Assembly: GCA_037102815.1 (NCBI GenBank)
Contig: BTPP01000013.1
Coordinates: 310,001-374,000, forward strand
DNA length: 64,000 bases
Source: Neurospora intermedia
Taxonomy: Eukaryota > Ascomycota > Sordariomycetes > Sordariales > Sordariaceae
Direction of reading: 5' to 3'
Shown: positions 56,969 to 64,000 of the stretch, one piece after another
Layout: every line of letters starts with the position of its first letter
How positions within the stretch are numbered: position 1 is the first letter of the stretch
Made by a program: the position numbers and the translations under genes
The notes under the pieces: model-generated
Seen by the model: the letters and a program-made list of their open reading frames with translations, nothing else
Database searches by the model: none
Told to the model about the DNA's origin: nothing

Positions 56969-57866
56969 TGCAATGAAGGAGATTTGGGTTGATAAATGTA
57001 ACGGGATGAGCGTCGATTTGCACAAATGATGTACCTCTAGCGACGTTTCTCAGAGTCAAGCGGGGCGATGGCCTGGTTGCTTTGATGGTTGCTCTTGGAC
57101 ACCTTGGTTGCTGTGCAGCAGCAAGAGCTGTGTACCTAACTGTGAACCTGAGACGGATGCCAGCTACATATAGCCTAGGTAGCTGGCGAGATCAACGATC
57201 TACGATCTGGAGATAATAACGTTCTGGCGATTGTCAAACCGTTGTCGAAGGGAAGTAAGTACTGGTCAAACGGGGAAAGTGTGGCCTGCAGGCAGGGCAA
57301 AGGATTTGAACCGGGAAACATGCTGATGAATGGAATGCAGGCGCTCTACACTAAGGTAGGCAAATACCTCTACATAAGTTACTTACCAGGTACCTCTACC
57401 TACGCAGACCACAACAGCAGAGTGCTCGTAAAGGACAATTAGTCGATTACCTAGTACGACAAATAGAATGAACCAAATAACATGTAGAAAGCAGAGTTTT
57501 GGGCAAGGCGGCAAAGTTTACCAGGGGCACGCTGCATTCTTCTGTAAAGTTTGGCTCTGTTCCTGCCATTGAATCTCAAGTCAATCCTGCTCATCATACC
57601 GACCTCTACATTACTGCTACCACCGATCCCTCAGTCGCCTGCACCATCCCACGTCATTCAGCTTTCCCTCACCATCAACAAGTCCGTTAACAAATGACAA
57701 TCTATCCACGCAAACCAGATGCCCTTTCAATCTTGTAACATCTGCAGACCCTTCAATTCGAGAATGTGTCTAGCACAATCAAACAATAACTGATCCGTGT
57801 CACAACTGAATGCATCCTGGTATAATGAGAAGTACCAGGCAACATGAGCGTCCAATGTCACTACCT
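56969..57866. other. Intergenic, no gene seen
   Basis: About 0.9 kb between paralogues B and C. Dispersed-motif copies lie at 57,031-57,040 (GTACCTCTAG) and 57,390-57,404 (GGTACCTCTACCTAC). The left part should be the paralogue B promoter. Short plus frames here are not accepted. Confidence 0.5.
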
Positions 57867-58742
57867 CTAGAAATACCCTAGTGCCAGTTCCAACTTATGG
57901 CTGGGCGTGAACGACCCATCCAGAAGTGAGTCTACTGGTGGCGGCGGCAGCGGTAAATCATCGTCACCTACAACCTCTGAAGGTAGAGGTAACGCCCATA
58001 TCTCCAGAATGCGGGTGAGCACCGTCGTCATCAATTTCTTCCACGGAAAGCTGATGCGAGCCCCGCCGCCTGACACCTCCCAGCCTTCCAGACGCAGTTC
58101 AATCGAATCCCTACGCGTTCCATCCGGCGCTTCAATGTGAAGTAGAAGCCGCTCATGGTTGGTCGCGTTCATGAGCCTATCCCAAGTAGGAAGGATGGAA
58201 GCGCGATCCCAAGTAGGAAGGATGGAAGCGCGGGGATGGCCCCTTCCTCGATGTGTGGGAACAAACTTGAATGTGGCCTTTCCGGTCTCGAGAACACCAT
58301 TGTCGTGAGGCGTGAGCCGAAAAGGATCTGGTGAGAAGATACCAGTAAAGTAGTGTTGCTTGGTATATTTACCACCGTGGAGGTAACGATATCTCATTGT
58401 GGGTGGATATAGATCTTCATAGTATATATTGAACCGCACATGGTTCAGCCAGCGATTATAGAAATAACGCTCAATAAGGTGCTTCTGGCATCTGAAGAGG
58501 CTATCCCGTCGGAAGTTGAACCAAGCATCCTTGAGGATAGCGGCATTTGTAGTGGTAGAGTATATGTCGGAAGCTCGGCAGGAGATAAGGAGGTTTCTGA
58601 TGAAGTGGTCGAGGATTTGTTGGACGAGTTCGATGGGGAGGAGTTGCCAGATTGATGAAAGTTCTAGTGCGTCCGGTAATCTCGTGTGCGGAGATGGAAG
58701 GGGCTGAGTGCACGTGGACAGAGGTGACATGGAAGGCTCCAT
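57867..58742 (-). CDS. F-box-like paralogue C, with an internal 27-bp duplication
   Basis: A 291-residue, single-exon protein from the ATG at 58,742; the frame opens further upstream only on TTG and that part reads as hydrophobic noise. Residues 31-48 read IWQLLPIELVQQILDHFI. The block FRCQKHLIERYFYNRWLNHV corresponds to RRQRHLIERHF... in B and SCQKRRIERHYRDHWL in D. The C-terminal block GWEVSGGGARISFPWKKLM matches B and D, followed by an extra Pro/Leu-rich tail. In the middle, a 9-residue unit RASILPTWD is repeated twice in tandem; the DNA repeat is 58,179-58,232. The stop codon lies within a CTACCTCTAG copy of the dispersed motif, so this motif may have set the end of the protein. Function unknown. 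Confidence 0.7.
   Translation of the reverse strand: MEPSMSPLSTCTQPLPSPHTRLPDALELSSIWQLLPIELVQQILDHFIRNLLISCRASDIYSTTTNAAILKDAWFNFRRDSLFRCQKHLIERYFYNRWLNHVRFNIYYEDLYPPTMRYRYLHGGKYTKQHYFTGIFSPDPFRLTPHDNGVLETGKATFKFVPTHRGRGHPRASILPTWDRASILPTWDRLMNATNHERLLLHIEAPDGTRRDSIELRLEGWEVSGGGARISFPWKKLMTTVLTRILEIWALPLPSEVVGDDDLPLPPPPVDSLLDGSFTPSHKLELALGYF
58179..58232 (-). repeat. Two perfect 27-bp tandem units inside paralogue C
   Basis: The units 58,179-58,205 and 58,206-58,232 are identical, which suggests a recent in-frame duplication. It adds nine residues without breaking the frame. The other paralogues lack the second unit. Confidence 0.9.
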
Positions 58743-59150
58743 GTTATCCGCAATCCGAGAGAAACAGAGAAAGATCGGAGTGATGAACGAAAGGCACCAA
58801 GAAGGTTGGAGTACAGAGAAAAGAAAGACAAATGACAAGAAGAAGGAGCACAGAAGATCAATGAAGGGATGGAAGCAATACCTCGTGCGATAAATACCCC
58901 TACGTGGGTATCTCTAGAGGTACTTGGCCATCCACATATGATGACGTGTTCTCGCGAGAAAGGCCAATTGTCGCCTGGCATGCAAGCCAACAATTCCCCT
59001 GTACATCGTTGCAACCATCCCATATTCCTCCGCAATGGCTTCCACGCGCACCATTACAGCCGCTCTATGCCCTTCATCCTCAATGTCCTAGACATCCCCT
59101 CACTGATTGTCCTCGAATCATCCCATTAATCCGACTCATCCCAATCATCC
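58743..59150. other. Intergenic, no gene seen
   Basis: About 400 bases between paralogues C and D. It contains a TCTCTAGAGGTACTT copy of the dispersed motif at about 58,910-58,924, which is an inverted-repeat form (CTCTAGAG). No coding frame is accepted. Confidence 0.5.
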
Positions 59151-59945
59151 TCATCTTCGCTCACTTCCACAACCCGGTTCAGGAACGTAAGTGTACCCGT
59201 TATACAATCCGAACTTTAATAACAACTTGCTCATCAGCTGTTTCCAGTTGAACTGCACCCGCCGACCATGGTCCAACGCCTCCAAGCCCTTCAGCACGAC
59301 TTCGCTCTCGCTTGTCCACAAATTATCCTCGGGTCCCGACTCGAGAGTCTGCTCCTTGGTGCGCAGCGCCAGGCCGAGTCGTTCTGTCTTCCCCTTTAGC
59401 ACCTTTGCCCACGCGTTCTCGACACGGGGCAGAATTTCTGGTACATTGCCGAATTCTCGCTTCGAGGTCTCTCCGTACGAGCTTTCGCGAGCTGACCGCA
59501 CTGCACCCCGTAGAAAGAAGGTGACCTTCTCCTCCGCGTCTGCCTCGGCACCACCATCCCCACCTTCCTTGAATTCAACTTCTGGCAGCGCCATTGCAAG
59601 ATCCTTGCCTTCGGGGCAGGAGAGATATCGACAGTACAGCATCCTCCGCGAGGTACTGTACATGTTTGGGTCCAGATACAGGTAAATCGTGATCCTGCTG
59701 AGCCAGTGGTCGCGGTAGTGGCGCTCAATGCGGCGCTTCTGGCAGCTGAAGAGCGGGATGTGGCGATATTTTGTCCATGGGTCTAACAGCTGGGGTAGTT
59801 CGTCTCTGGGAATCTCGTCCTTAGATCTCCAGTCTATGTCATGATCGCCGAGAAGGTCGTCGATGAAATGGTTCAGGACTTGTTGGATGAGTTCGGATGG
59901 AAGCTTCCTCCAGAGTTGTGGAGACAGCTGCGGTGCGGTCGACAT
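59151..59945 (-). CDS. F-box-like paralogue D (hypothetical)
   Basis: A 264-residue, single-exon protein that starts with the ATG at 59,945, the shortest N-terminus of the group. Residues 11-28 read LWRKLPSELIQQVLNHFI, the F-box-like motif. It then has SCQKRRIERHYRDHWLSRIT, an acidic Glu/Asp/Gly loop, EEKVTFFLRG as in B (KKVTFFLYK), the AWAKVLKGKTERL block, and GLEALDHGRRVQFNWKQLM at the C-terminus as in B and C. The order of blocks is the same in B, C and D, so they are tandem duplicates that have diverged strongly. Function is unknown beyond the inferred SCF link. Confidence 0.7.
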   Translation of the reverse strand: MSTAPQLSPQLWRKLPSELIQQVLNHFIDDLLGDHDIDWRSKDEIPRDELPQLLDPWTKYRHIPLFSCQKRRIERHYRDHWLSRITIYLYLDPNMYSTSRRMLYCRYLSCPEGKDLAMALPEVEFKEGGDGGAEADAEEKVTFFLRGAVRSARESSYGETSKREFGNVPEILPRVENAWAKVLKGKTERLGLALRTKEQTLESGPEDNLWTSESEVVLKGLEALDHGRRVQFNWKQLMSKLLLKFGLYNGYTYVPEPGCGSERR

Positions 59946-60174
59946 TGCAAACGTGTGTGTATGCGAAACGGACTGCAGAAATCGTGAAGCTCAAAGATGT
60001 CGAACACGAAAGAAGTTTGTTGACGGAGGGGAACTGTCCCAGCCCGATAGCGCGCTTTTGACGCAACCTAAACATGTAGGGCATAATGCCCTTTCAGGCC
60101 TGGCGCTGGCGCTGCTTAACCACAGGGTACCTCTACAGGGTTGGGGCCCAAGACATCATGGTCGTATGCGATGT

Positions 60175-60533
60175 CTAGGTACCTCTATCATCCAACATAT
60201 GCAACCCAAGCACGTTGACTTCCTCCATGCCCAAAATCAACACGTTGCGGTCAGGGGTGTAGATCCATGCGTTGGCGGAATATGGACCAAGACTGATCTT
60301 GAGTCTGTAAAGCTCAGACCTTTCGGTGATGCGGTGTTCCCAAGCCTGGGCAGCTGCGCCAGGCAGCTCTTGCTCTTCATCGTCGCCCATGATTTTTGCT
60401 GACACCATCCAGGCACATCGCTCAGTGACGGCCGTCTATCCGGTATGCTGATGTGGTTCGTGGACATGGATGAAGTAGGCGAGAACTTCCTGGACGAGCT
60501 CGATAGCTATGGACGATTTCCAGTGTTGATACA
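60175..60533 (-). pseudogene. Decayed fifth F-box-like paralogue (E)
   Basis: Minus-strand remnants of the same family in different frames. An N-terminal piece near 60,438-60,533 reads HWKSSIAIELVQEVLAYFIH, the F-box-like motif with the LP pair lost, and hits a TAG at 60,436-60,438. A second piece from about 60,408 down to 60,175 reads QAWEHRITERSELYRLKISL, matching the AWDDYVADRTSSYL-type block of the paralogues, and ends VNVLGLHMLDDRGT, matching GLEALDHGRR, then stops inside an AGAGGTACCTAG copy of the dispersed motif. The middle of the gene is missing. The 77-codon ATG frame in the second piece is probably not functional. Confidence 0.6.
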
Positions 60534-61068
60534 GTTGGCCGGCAACGTCGGGGTGGTAGTATATGTTGCTCGTGGAAAAAGTCATTGGTATACAGTAGTC
60601 ACAACATGCTCAGTTAATCATAGCCCCTCGTGGTTACCTGTACTATACTTGAAGATACCCCGGAAATCTTCCTCGACAAAGCTCGGCAGGAGTCGTTCAG
60701 CGTGCCCAGACTTCCCTGACTTCAAATCCCTGCAAGCATGGACGAGTTGGGATGACCCATTTCCTGAGCCCATAACGCTAGTCCGTATCGGGTATAACAA
60801 TTTGACCCTTTTCCCGTCCCGTTCGTTGCCCGGTTCCCCAGGGCGTCCACCCACCCGCTGATCTGAACTCCAAGTCATGGAACTTCTAGAAACTTTTACT
60901 TTTCGGGTCCTTTTTCGGAACAACACCTTCTCTTTTTGTTTGTGCACATTCCGTTCTTCCATTGGAATCACTCACTTTAGTCACTCTTTCAGGAAGTCAG
61001 TTAGGTAGTTACAGTACCTTACACACATAAAGAAAAAGAAAAAGAACCATTGAAATCTGGAATCCGCA
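60534..61068. other. Intergenic, leader of the long plus-strand gene
   Basis: About 530 bases. The right end (from about 60,950) is the probable leader of the gene starting at 61,069, with A/C/T-rich sequence and an AAAGAAAAAGAAAAAG tract close to the ATG. The plus frame 60,445-60,861 overlaps the pseudogene and is not accepted. Confidence 0.5.
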
Positions 61069-64000
61069 ATGCAAACGTACAGCCATCATGGTTACAACGT
61101 CCCCCCGCTGCCTATAAGACGGAAACCGACACCACTTGACGCAGCGCCCACCACACCACATGCAACTCATCGACAACCACAGGCATATGCACCATTCACG
61201 CCACAACAACATCCACACCTGGACCCTCCACCTCCTTATGCCGGACCAACACAAGCACAAGGCCAAAGTCCAGGCTCAGCATTCGAACTCGTCGACCTCA
61301 TCGACGATTATCTAGACGACTTTGACGATGCTCCCGCTCATAGTCTCGCACCAGCTGGTTCTGGATCCCACCTTCGCCAGCCCTCGGCTGTTCCTCAGCC
61401 CATTACCTTCCACAAGGAGCAAACCCCGGCTTTTTCGACACGGGAGGTATTGGTAAAGGATGAAAAGCCGCCTCTTCTTCCACCAAAAGTCCCGGAAAGA
61501 CAGCAAAGGCCTGGCACACCCAATGGACAGGGTACGCAGGGACAAACATTCCACGCTTACTGGCCCGCGGCAAATAATCCGCCTTCGTCGTTGGATTTGG
61601 GGGAACAAGCGTTGGACAGGCCAGTAAGTAGGGGGACTAGAGGTAGTGAGACGCCGAGGCATGAGCATCCGAGTGTTCTACAACCGGGAGGGGGGAGGGG
61701 ATTGTCTTCGCCTTTCCATGGCCGGCCTCGAACTGCTCAAGATGCGCATTATGGCGACGGACATTACCAGCATTACCAGCAGCAGCACCAAGGACAAGGA
61801 CATGGGCATGCTTATGGCCTTCCTTATGACAATGGAGGACGCCAATGGCCTACGATGATGGATATCCCCCCCGAAAGGCAACCTCATGGGAACTATCAGG
61901 ACCCTCACACACAGCAGCACTCCCGCAACCACAACAATCTTAAAGTGCAGACTAGCATGCCCACCCTCCGACCTGGTCCTCCCCTGTCAGCTTCGAGCCA
62001 TCTCTCTCCATATCCCACCCCTTCTCCGTCAGCATATGCATTCGAACCCCCCTCCACGGCGCCACGAAGCCCAAGCGGCCTAGTCCCTCCACTTCCTCAA
62101 CGGGCAGCAACTACCGGACATGGAGGTCGTTTCGGTCCACCACCGGGGCTGGGAAATGACGAATATCGCCAGCAGCCGCATACTCCATTGACACCTCACT
62201 CGCCGTATTCGCCTTCATACAACATGTCAGCTAGCAGCCCGAATCGATGCGGAAGTGCTCTACCCAGTCCCGGACCACCCGAAGATCCCGGGACTTTCGG
62301 ATCGGGACAAGGATCCGCCTGGAACGGAGCAAGCGGAGCGGGGCCCACTTTTGACGGCATAGGCTTTCCCGGACCTCCACCGGGCCCTCCACCACCCCGC
62401 GCTGCCACGACGACGGCAGCTATCCCTTTCCCTCCTCCTCCTCCACCGCGGCTGCCGGGACCGCCACCGCAGACGTTGGGTTTCTCGGGGCATCATCCTC
62501 ACCCTCAACTAGCTCAAGCATTCCCTCCTCCTCCTCCTCCTCCTCCTCCTCCTCCTCCTCCACCACAATGTTTGCCCGAGCGTCCGCATCCCCATTTACA
62601 GCATGCCAAGACCTTTGCCATAGCGAAACCATCGCACCCACAACAACAACCCCAACTCCACCACTCCCAATCCCTCCCACAGCTCCAACTCCAACAATCC
62701 GAGTCCTCCAGAAAGGAAGAGACAAAAGGATTCTGGTCCAACGCCCTCTCCGAAACCGCCTATCTCGCCTCGGGCCTCATTTCCCACCCCTTTGAGTCCA
62801 CCAAGCACTACACCATTCTGCGTCACTCGCCGGCTGTCATCTGGCACCACGGCCCCAAAACGACCGTGACCATCTCTATCTTTTCGAGTCCCAAGTACCC
62901 GCTTCCTGCTTTGCCTTCGTTGCCGCCTGCTGCTGGTGTCAGCTCGGATGTAGCTGGGAATGGAAACGGATGGTCGTTGTGGATTCAGCAGCGCGGGTTT
63001 TCTGGGGACTCAGGGATGAAGATCAAGAACTGGTTAGGTGGTAGGGAGGATTGGGTCTGTGTGACGCCTGCTAGTAAAGTTCTGGCTGACGAGTTGGAGA
63101 GTGGGAGTGCTGACAAAAAGGGTGGACAAGGCTTGTTAGGGCTGGGAGGGGCGACGGAAGAGAGGGGGTGGAAGAGGGATATCAAGCGGACGGAGAAGAA
63201 GCTGAAGAAGGAATTCGGCGACAAAAAGGGACATGTGGCACGCTTGACGGCTGTAGTGAGGGTGCCGGAGGGGTGTGAGGATGGGTATTTTCGGGTTCAT
63301 TTGTGCGTCAACCCAGATGGTTCAGAAAAGGACGACGAGAAAAGGAAGAAAAGTGAGAAAGACCCACAGTCGCTGCTTGAAGAGCAGCGGAAGAAAATGA
63401 AGGTGTTGTGCTCGAGCCCAATCTTTAGGTTGGCGAGTACATCCACTGACCCTTCGTCCATCCGCGGCGCCTCTCTGTCGACCATGCCGCTGGAAATGGG
63501 CATCTCCCTCACCTCTTTCATTGCATCAGAGATCGTCGCCTCCAAAATTGCGCCGATCAAGGACCCGATCACTAAAATCATCGATCCCTACCGAGCGCAT
63601 CCCATCGTTGAAGAACTCGGAATCATTGCTACCGAGGAGGTCAAGGCCGCGAGGGAAGAGGCCGAGGCGGAGGAGCAGGAACGGTTGAGGGAGTTGTTTG
63701 GTGCTATGTGTGTTGTTGGTGCTGGTAGTGCTGCTGCAGGTATGGCGACGAGGAGAGGGCCAGAAGGACGTCAACAAGGGAGCGGAATGCCCGGCGTGGT
63801 TGGGCCCGACGAAGGACCGTTAGCGCCGCTGCCAATTCGGTTTGGAGGGAAAGTGGTTCCTGGGACGGGAAGAAGCACAGCGGAAGTGGGCATCCCCACA
63901 GCCAACCTCAAAGACCTACCAGAGGAAATCAAGCACTACTTCAAAGGCGTGTATTTCGGCTATGCTCGCATCATTTCCGGCAAGGGTGGTCCCATGGGCC
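61069..64000 (+). CDS. Large protein with a disordered Pro-rich N-terminus and a C-terminal riboflavin-kinase domain (partial, runs off the window)
   Basis: From the ATG at 61,069 the frame stays open for 977 codons to the window edge without a stop or needed intron. Residues 1-540 are low complexity: Pro, Gln, His and Ser-rich, with a 14-residue Pro run at about 486-499 encoded by (CCT)n. A folded middle region follows, about 545-890, with FWSNALSETAYLASGLISHP, a Lys-rich helix, and a Glu-rich coiled-coil-like segment EEVKAAREEAEAEEQERLRE. At about residue 924 the sequence becomes PIRFGGKVVPGTGRSTAEVG then IPTANL, which is the N-terminal signature of riboflavin kinase/FMN-forming domains (PTAN binds flavin/ATP). 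Fungal FMN1 proteins are normally about 200 residues, so this is a fusion. I recall similar fusions in Sordariomycetes (sometimes labelled LipA/NB-ARC domain proteins), but only the kinase signature is certain. The rest of the kinase lies beyond the window. Confidence 0.8.
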   Translation, partial: MQTYSHHGYNVPPLPIRRKPTPLDAAPTTPHATHRQPQAYAPFTPQQHPHLDPPPPYAGPTQAQGQSPGSAFELVDLIDDYLDDFDDAPAHSLAPAGSGSHLRQPSAVPQPITFHKEQTPAFSTREVLVKDEKPPLLPPKVPERQQRPGTPNGQGTQGQTFHAYWPAANNPPSSLDLGEQALDRPVSRGTRGSETPRHEHPSVLQPGGGRGLSSPFHGRPRTAQDAHYGDGHYQHYQQQHQGQGHGHAYGLPYDNGGRQWPTMMDIPPERQPHGNYQDPHTQQHSRNHNNLKVQTSMPTLRPGPPLSASSHLSPYPTPSPSAYAFEPPSTAPRSPSGLVPPLPQRAATTGHGGRFGPPPGLGNDEYRQQPHTPLTPHSPYSPSYNMSASSPNRCGSALPSPGPPEDPGTFGSGQGSAWNGASGAGPTFDGIGFPGPPPGPPPPRAATTTAAIPFPPPPPPRLPGPPPQTLGFSGHHPHPQLAQAFPPPPPPPPPPPPPPQCLPERPHPHLQHAKTFAIAKPSHPQQQPQLHHSQSLPQLQLQQSESSRKEETKGFWSNALSETAYLASGLISHPFESTKHYTILRHSPAVIWHHGPKTTVTISIFSSPKYPLPALPSLPPAAGVSSDVAGNGNGWSLWIQQRGFSGDSGMKIKNWLGGREDWVCVTPASKVLADELESGSADKKGGQGLLGLGGATEERGWKRDIKRTEKKLKKEFGDKKGHVARLTAVVRVPEGCEDGYFRVHLCVNPDGSEKDDEKRKKSEKDPQSLLEEQRKKMKVLCSSPIFRLASTSTDPSSIRGASLSTMPLEMGISLTSFIASEIVASKIAPIKDPITKIIDPYRAHPIVEELGIIATEEVKAAREEAEAEEQERLRELFGAMCVVGAGSAAAGMATRRGPEGRQQGSGMPGVVGPDEGPLAPLPIRFGGKVVPGTGRSTAEVGIPTANLKDLPEEIKHYFKGVYFGYARIISGKGGPMG

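Noticed and set aside
1-64000. CRISPR arrays, telomeric TTAGGG arrays, rRNA genes or intact transposons
   Set aside because: No regularly spaced direct repeats with unique spacers, no TTAGGG tandem arrays, no 5S consensus on either strand, and no reverse-transcriptase or transposase motifs were seen by eye.

Overview
The window is nuclear DNA of a filamentous ascomycete, almost certainly Neurospora or a very close Sordariaceae relative. The evidence is an almost unmistakable con-6 (conidiation-specific protein 6) gene, short introns (about 50-150 nt) with GTANGT-type donors, C-ending codon preference in the genes, intergenic sequence rich in GTAGGTAGGTACC / CTACCTCTAG-type words, and fungal-specific families (PHM7_ext-bearing CSC1 channel, Atg17, Pho80-type cyclin). 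No prokaryotic, viral or CRISPR signatures were seen.

Layout. Positions 1-21,715 form a long stretch with no gene I can support. It holds microsatellites, a GC-rich island (about 6.29-6.84 kb) and a near-perfect palindrome at 20.87-20.92 kb. From 21.7 kb onward gene density is normal. In order: a CSC1/OSCA-type channel (minus, four exons), a single-pass membrane protein (minus), a cysteine-rich secreted protein (minus), a secreted Thr/Ser/Asp-rich glycoprotein (plus), a Pho80-type cyclin (minus), a thiamine-diphosphate enzyme (minus), a CHZ-motif small protein (minus), con-6 (plus), a zinc-less MDR oxidoreductase (minus), a candidate Pol III RNA (plus, 44.57-44.70 kb), the RIO1 kinase (minus), a convergent pair of 79-aa cysteine-rich proteins (48.4 and 49.6 kb), atg17 (minus), and a cluster of F-box-like paralogues (53.5-60.5 kb: four intact, one relic) with a small secreted protein gene inside it. 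The window ends in a very long open reading frame (plus, from 61,069) that enters a riboflavin-kinase domain as it runs off the edge.

The genes are mostly unrelated housekeeping and species-level genes, as is usual in fungi; there is no metabolic gene cluster. The regions most likely to hold undescribed biology are the Pol III-like RNA at 44.57 kb, the F-box-like paralogue cluster, the inverted pair of MC...C...CxxC mini-proteins, the short dispersed CTACCTCTAG motif family, and the unexplained 21.7-kb gene desert.

Several starts were set at the first in-frame ATG downstream of the longest open frame, because the longest frames open on TTG or GTG. Exon junctions were placed by eye from GT...AG signals and reading-frame continuity.
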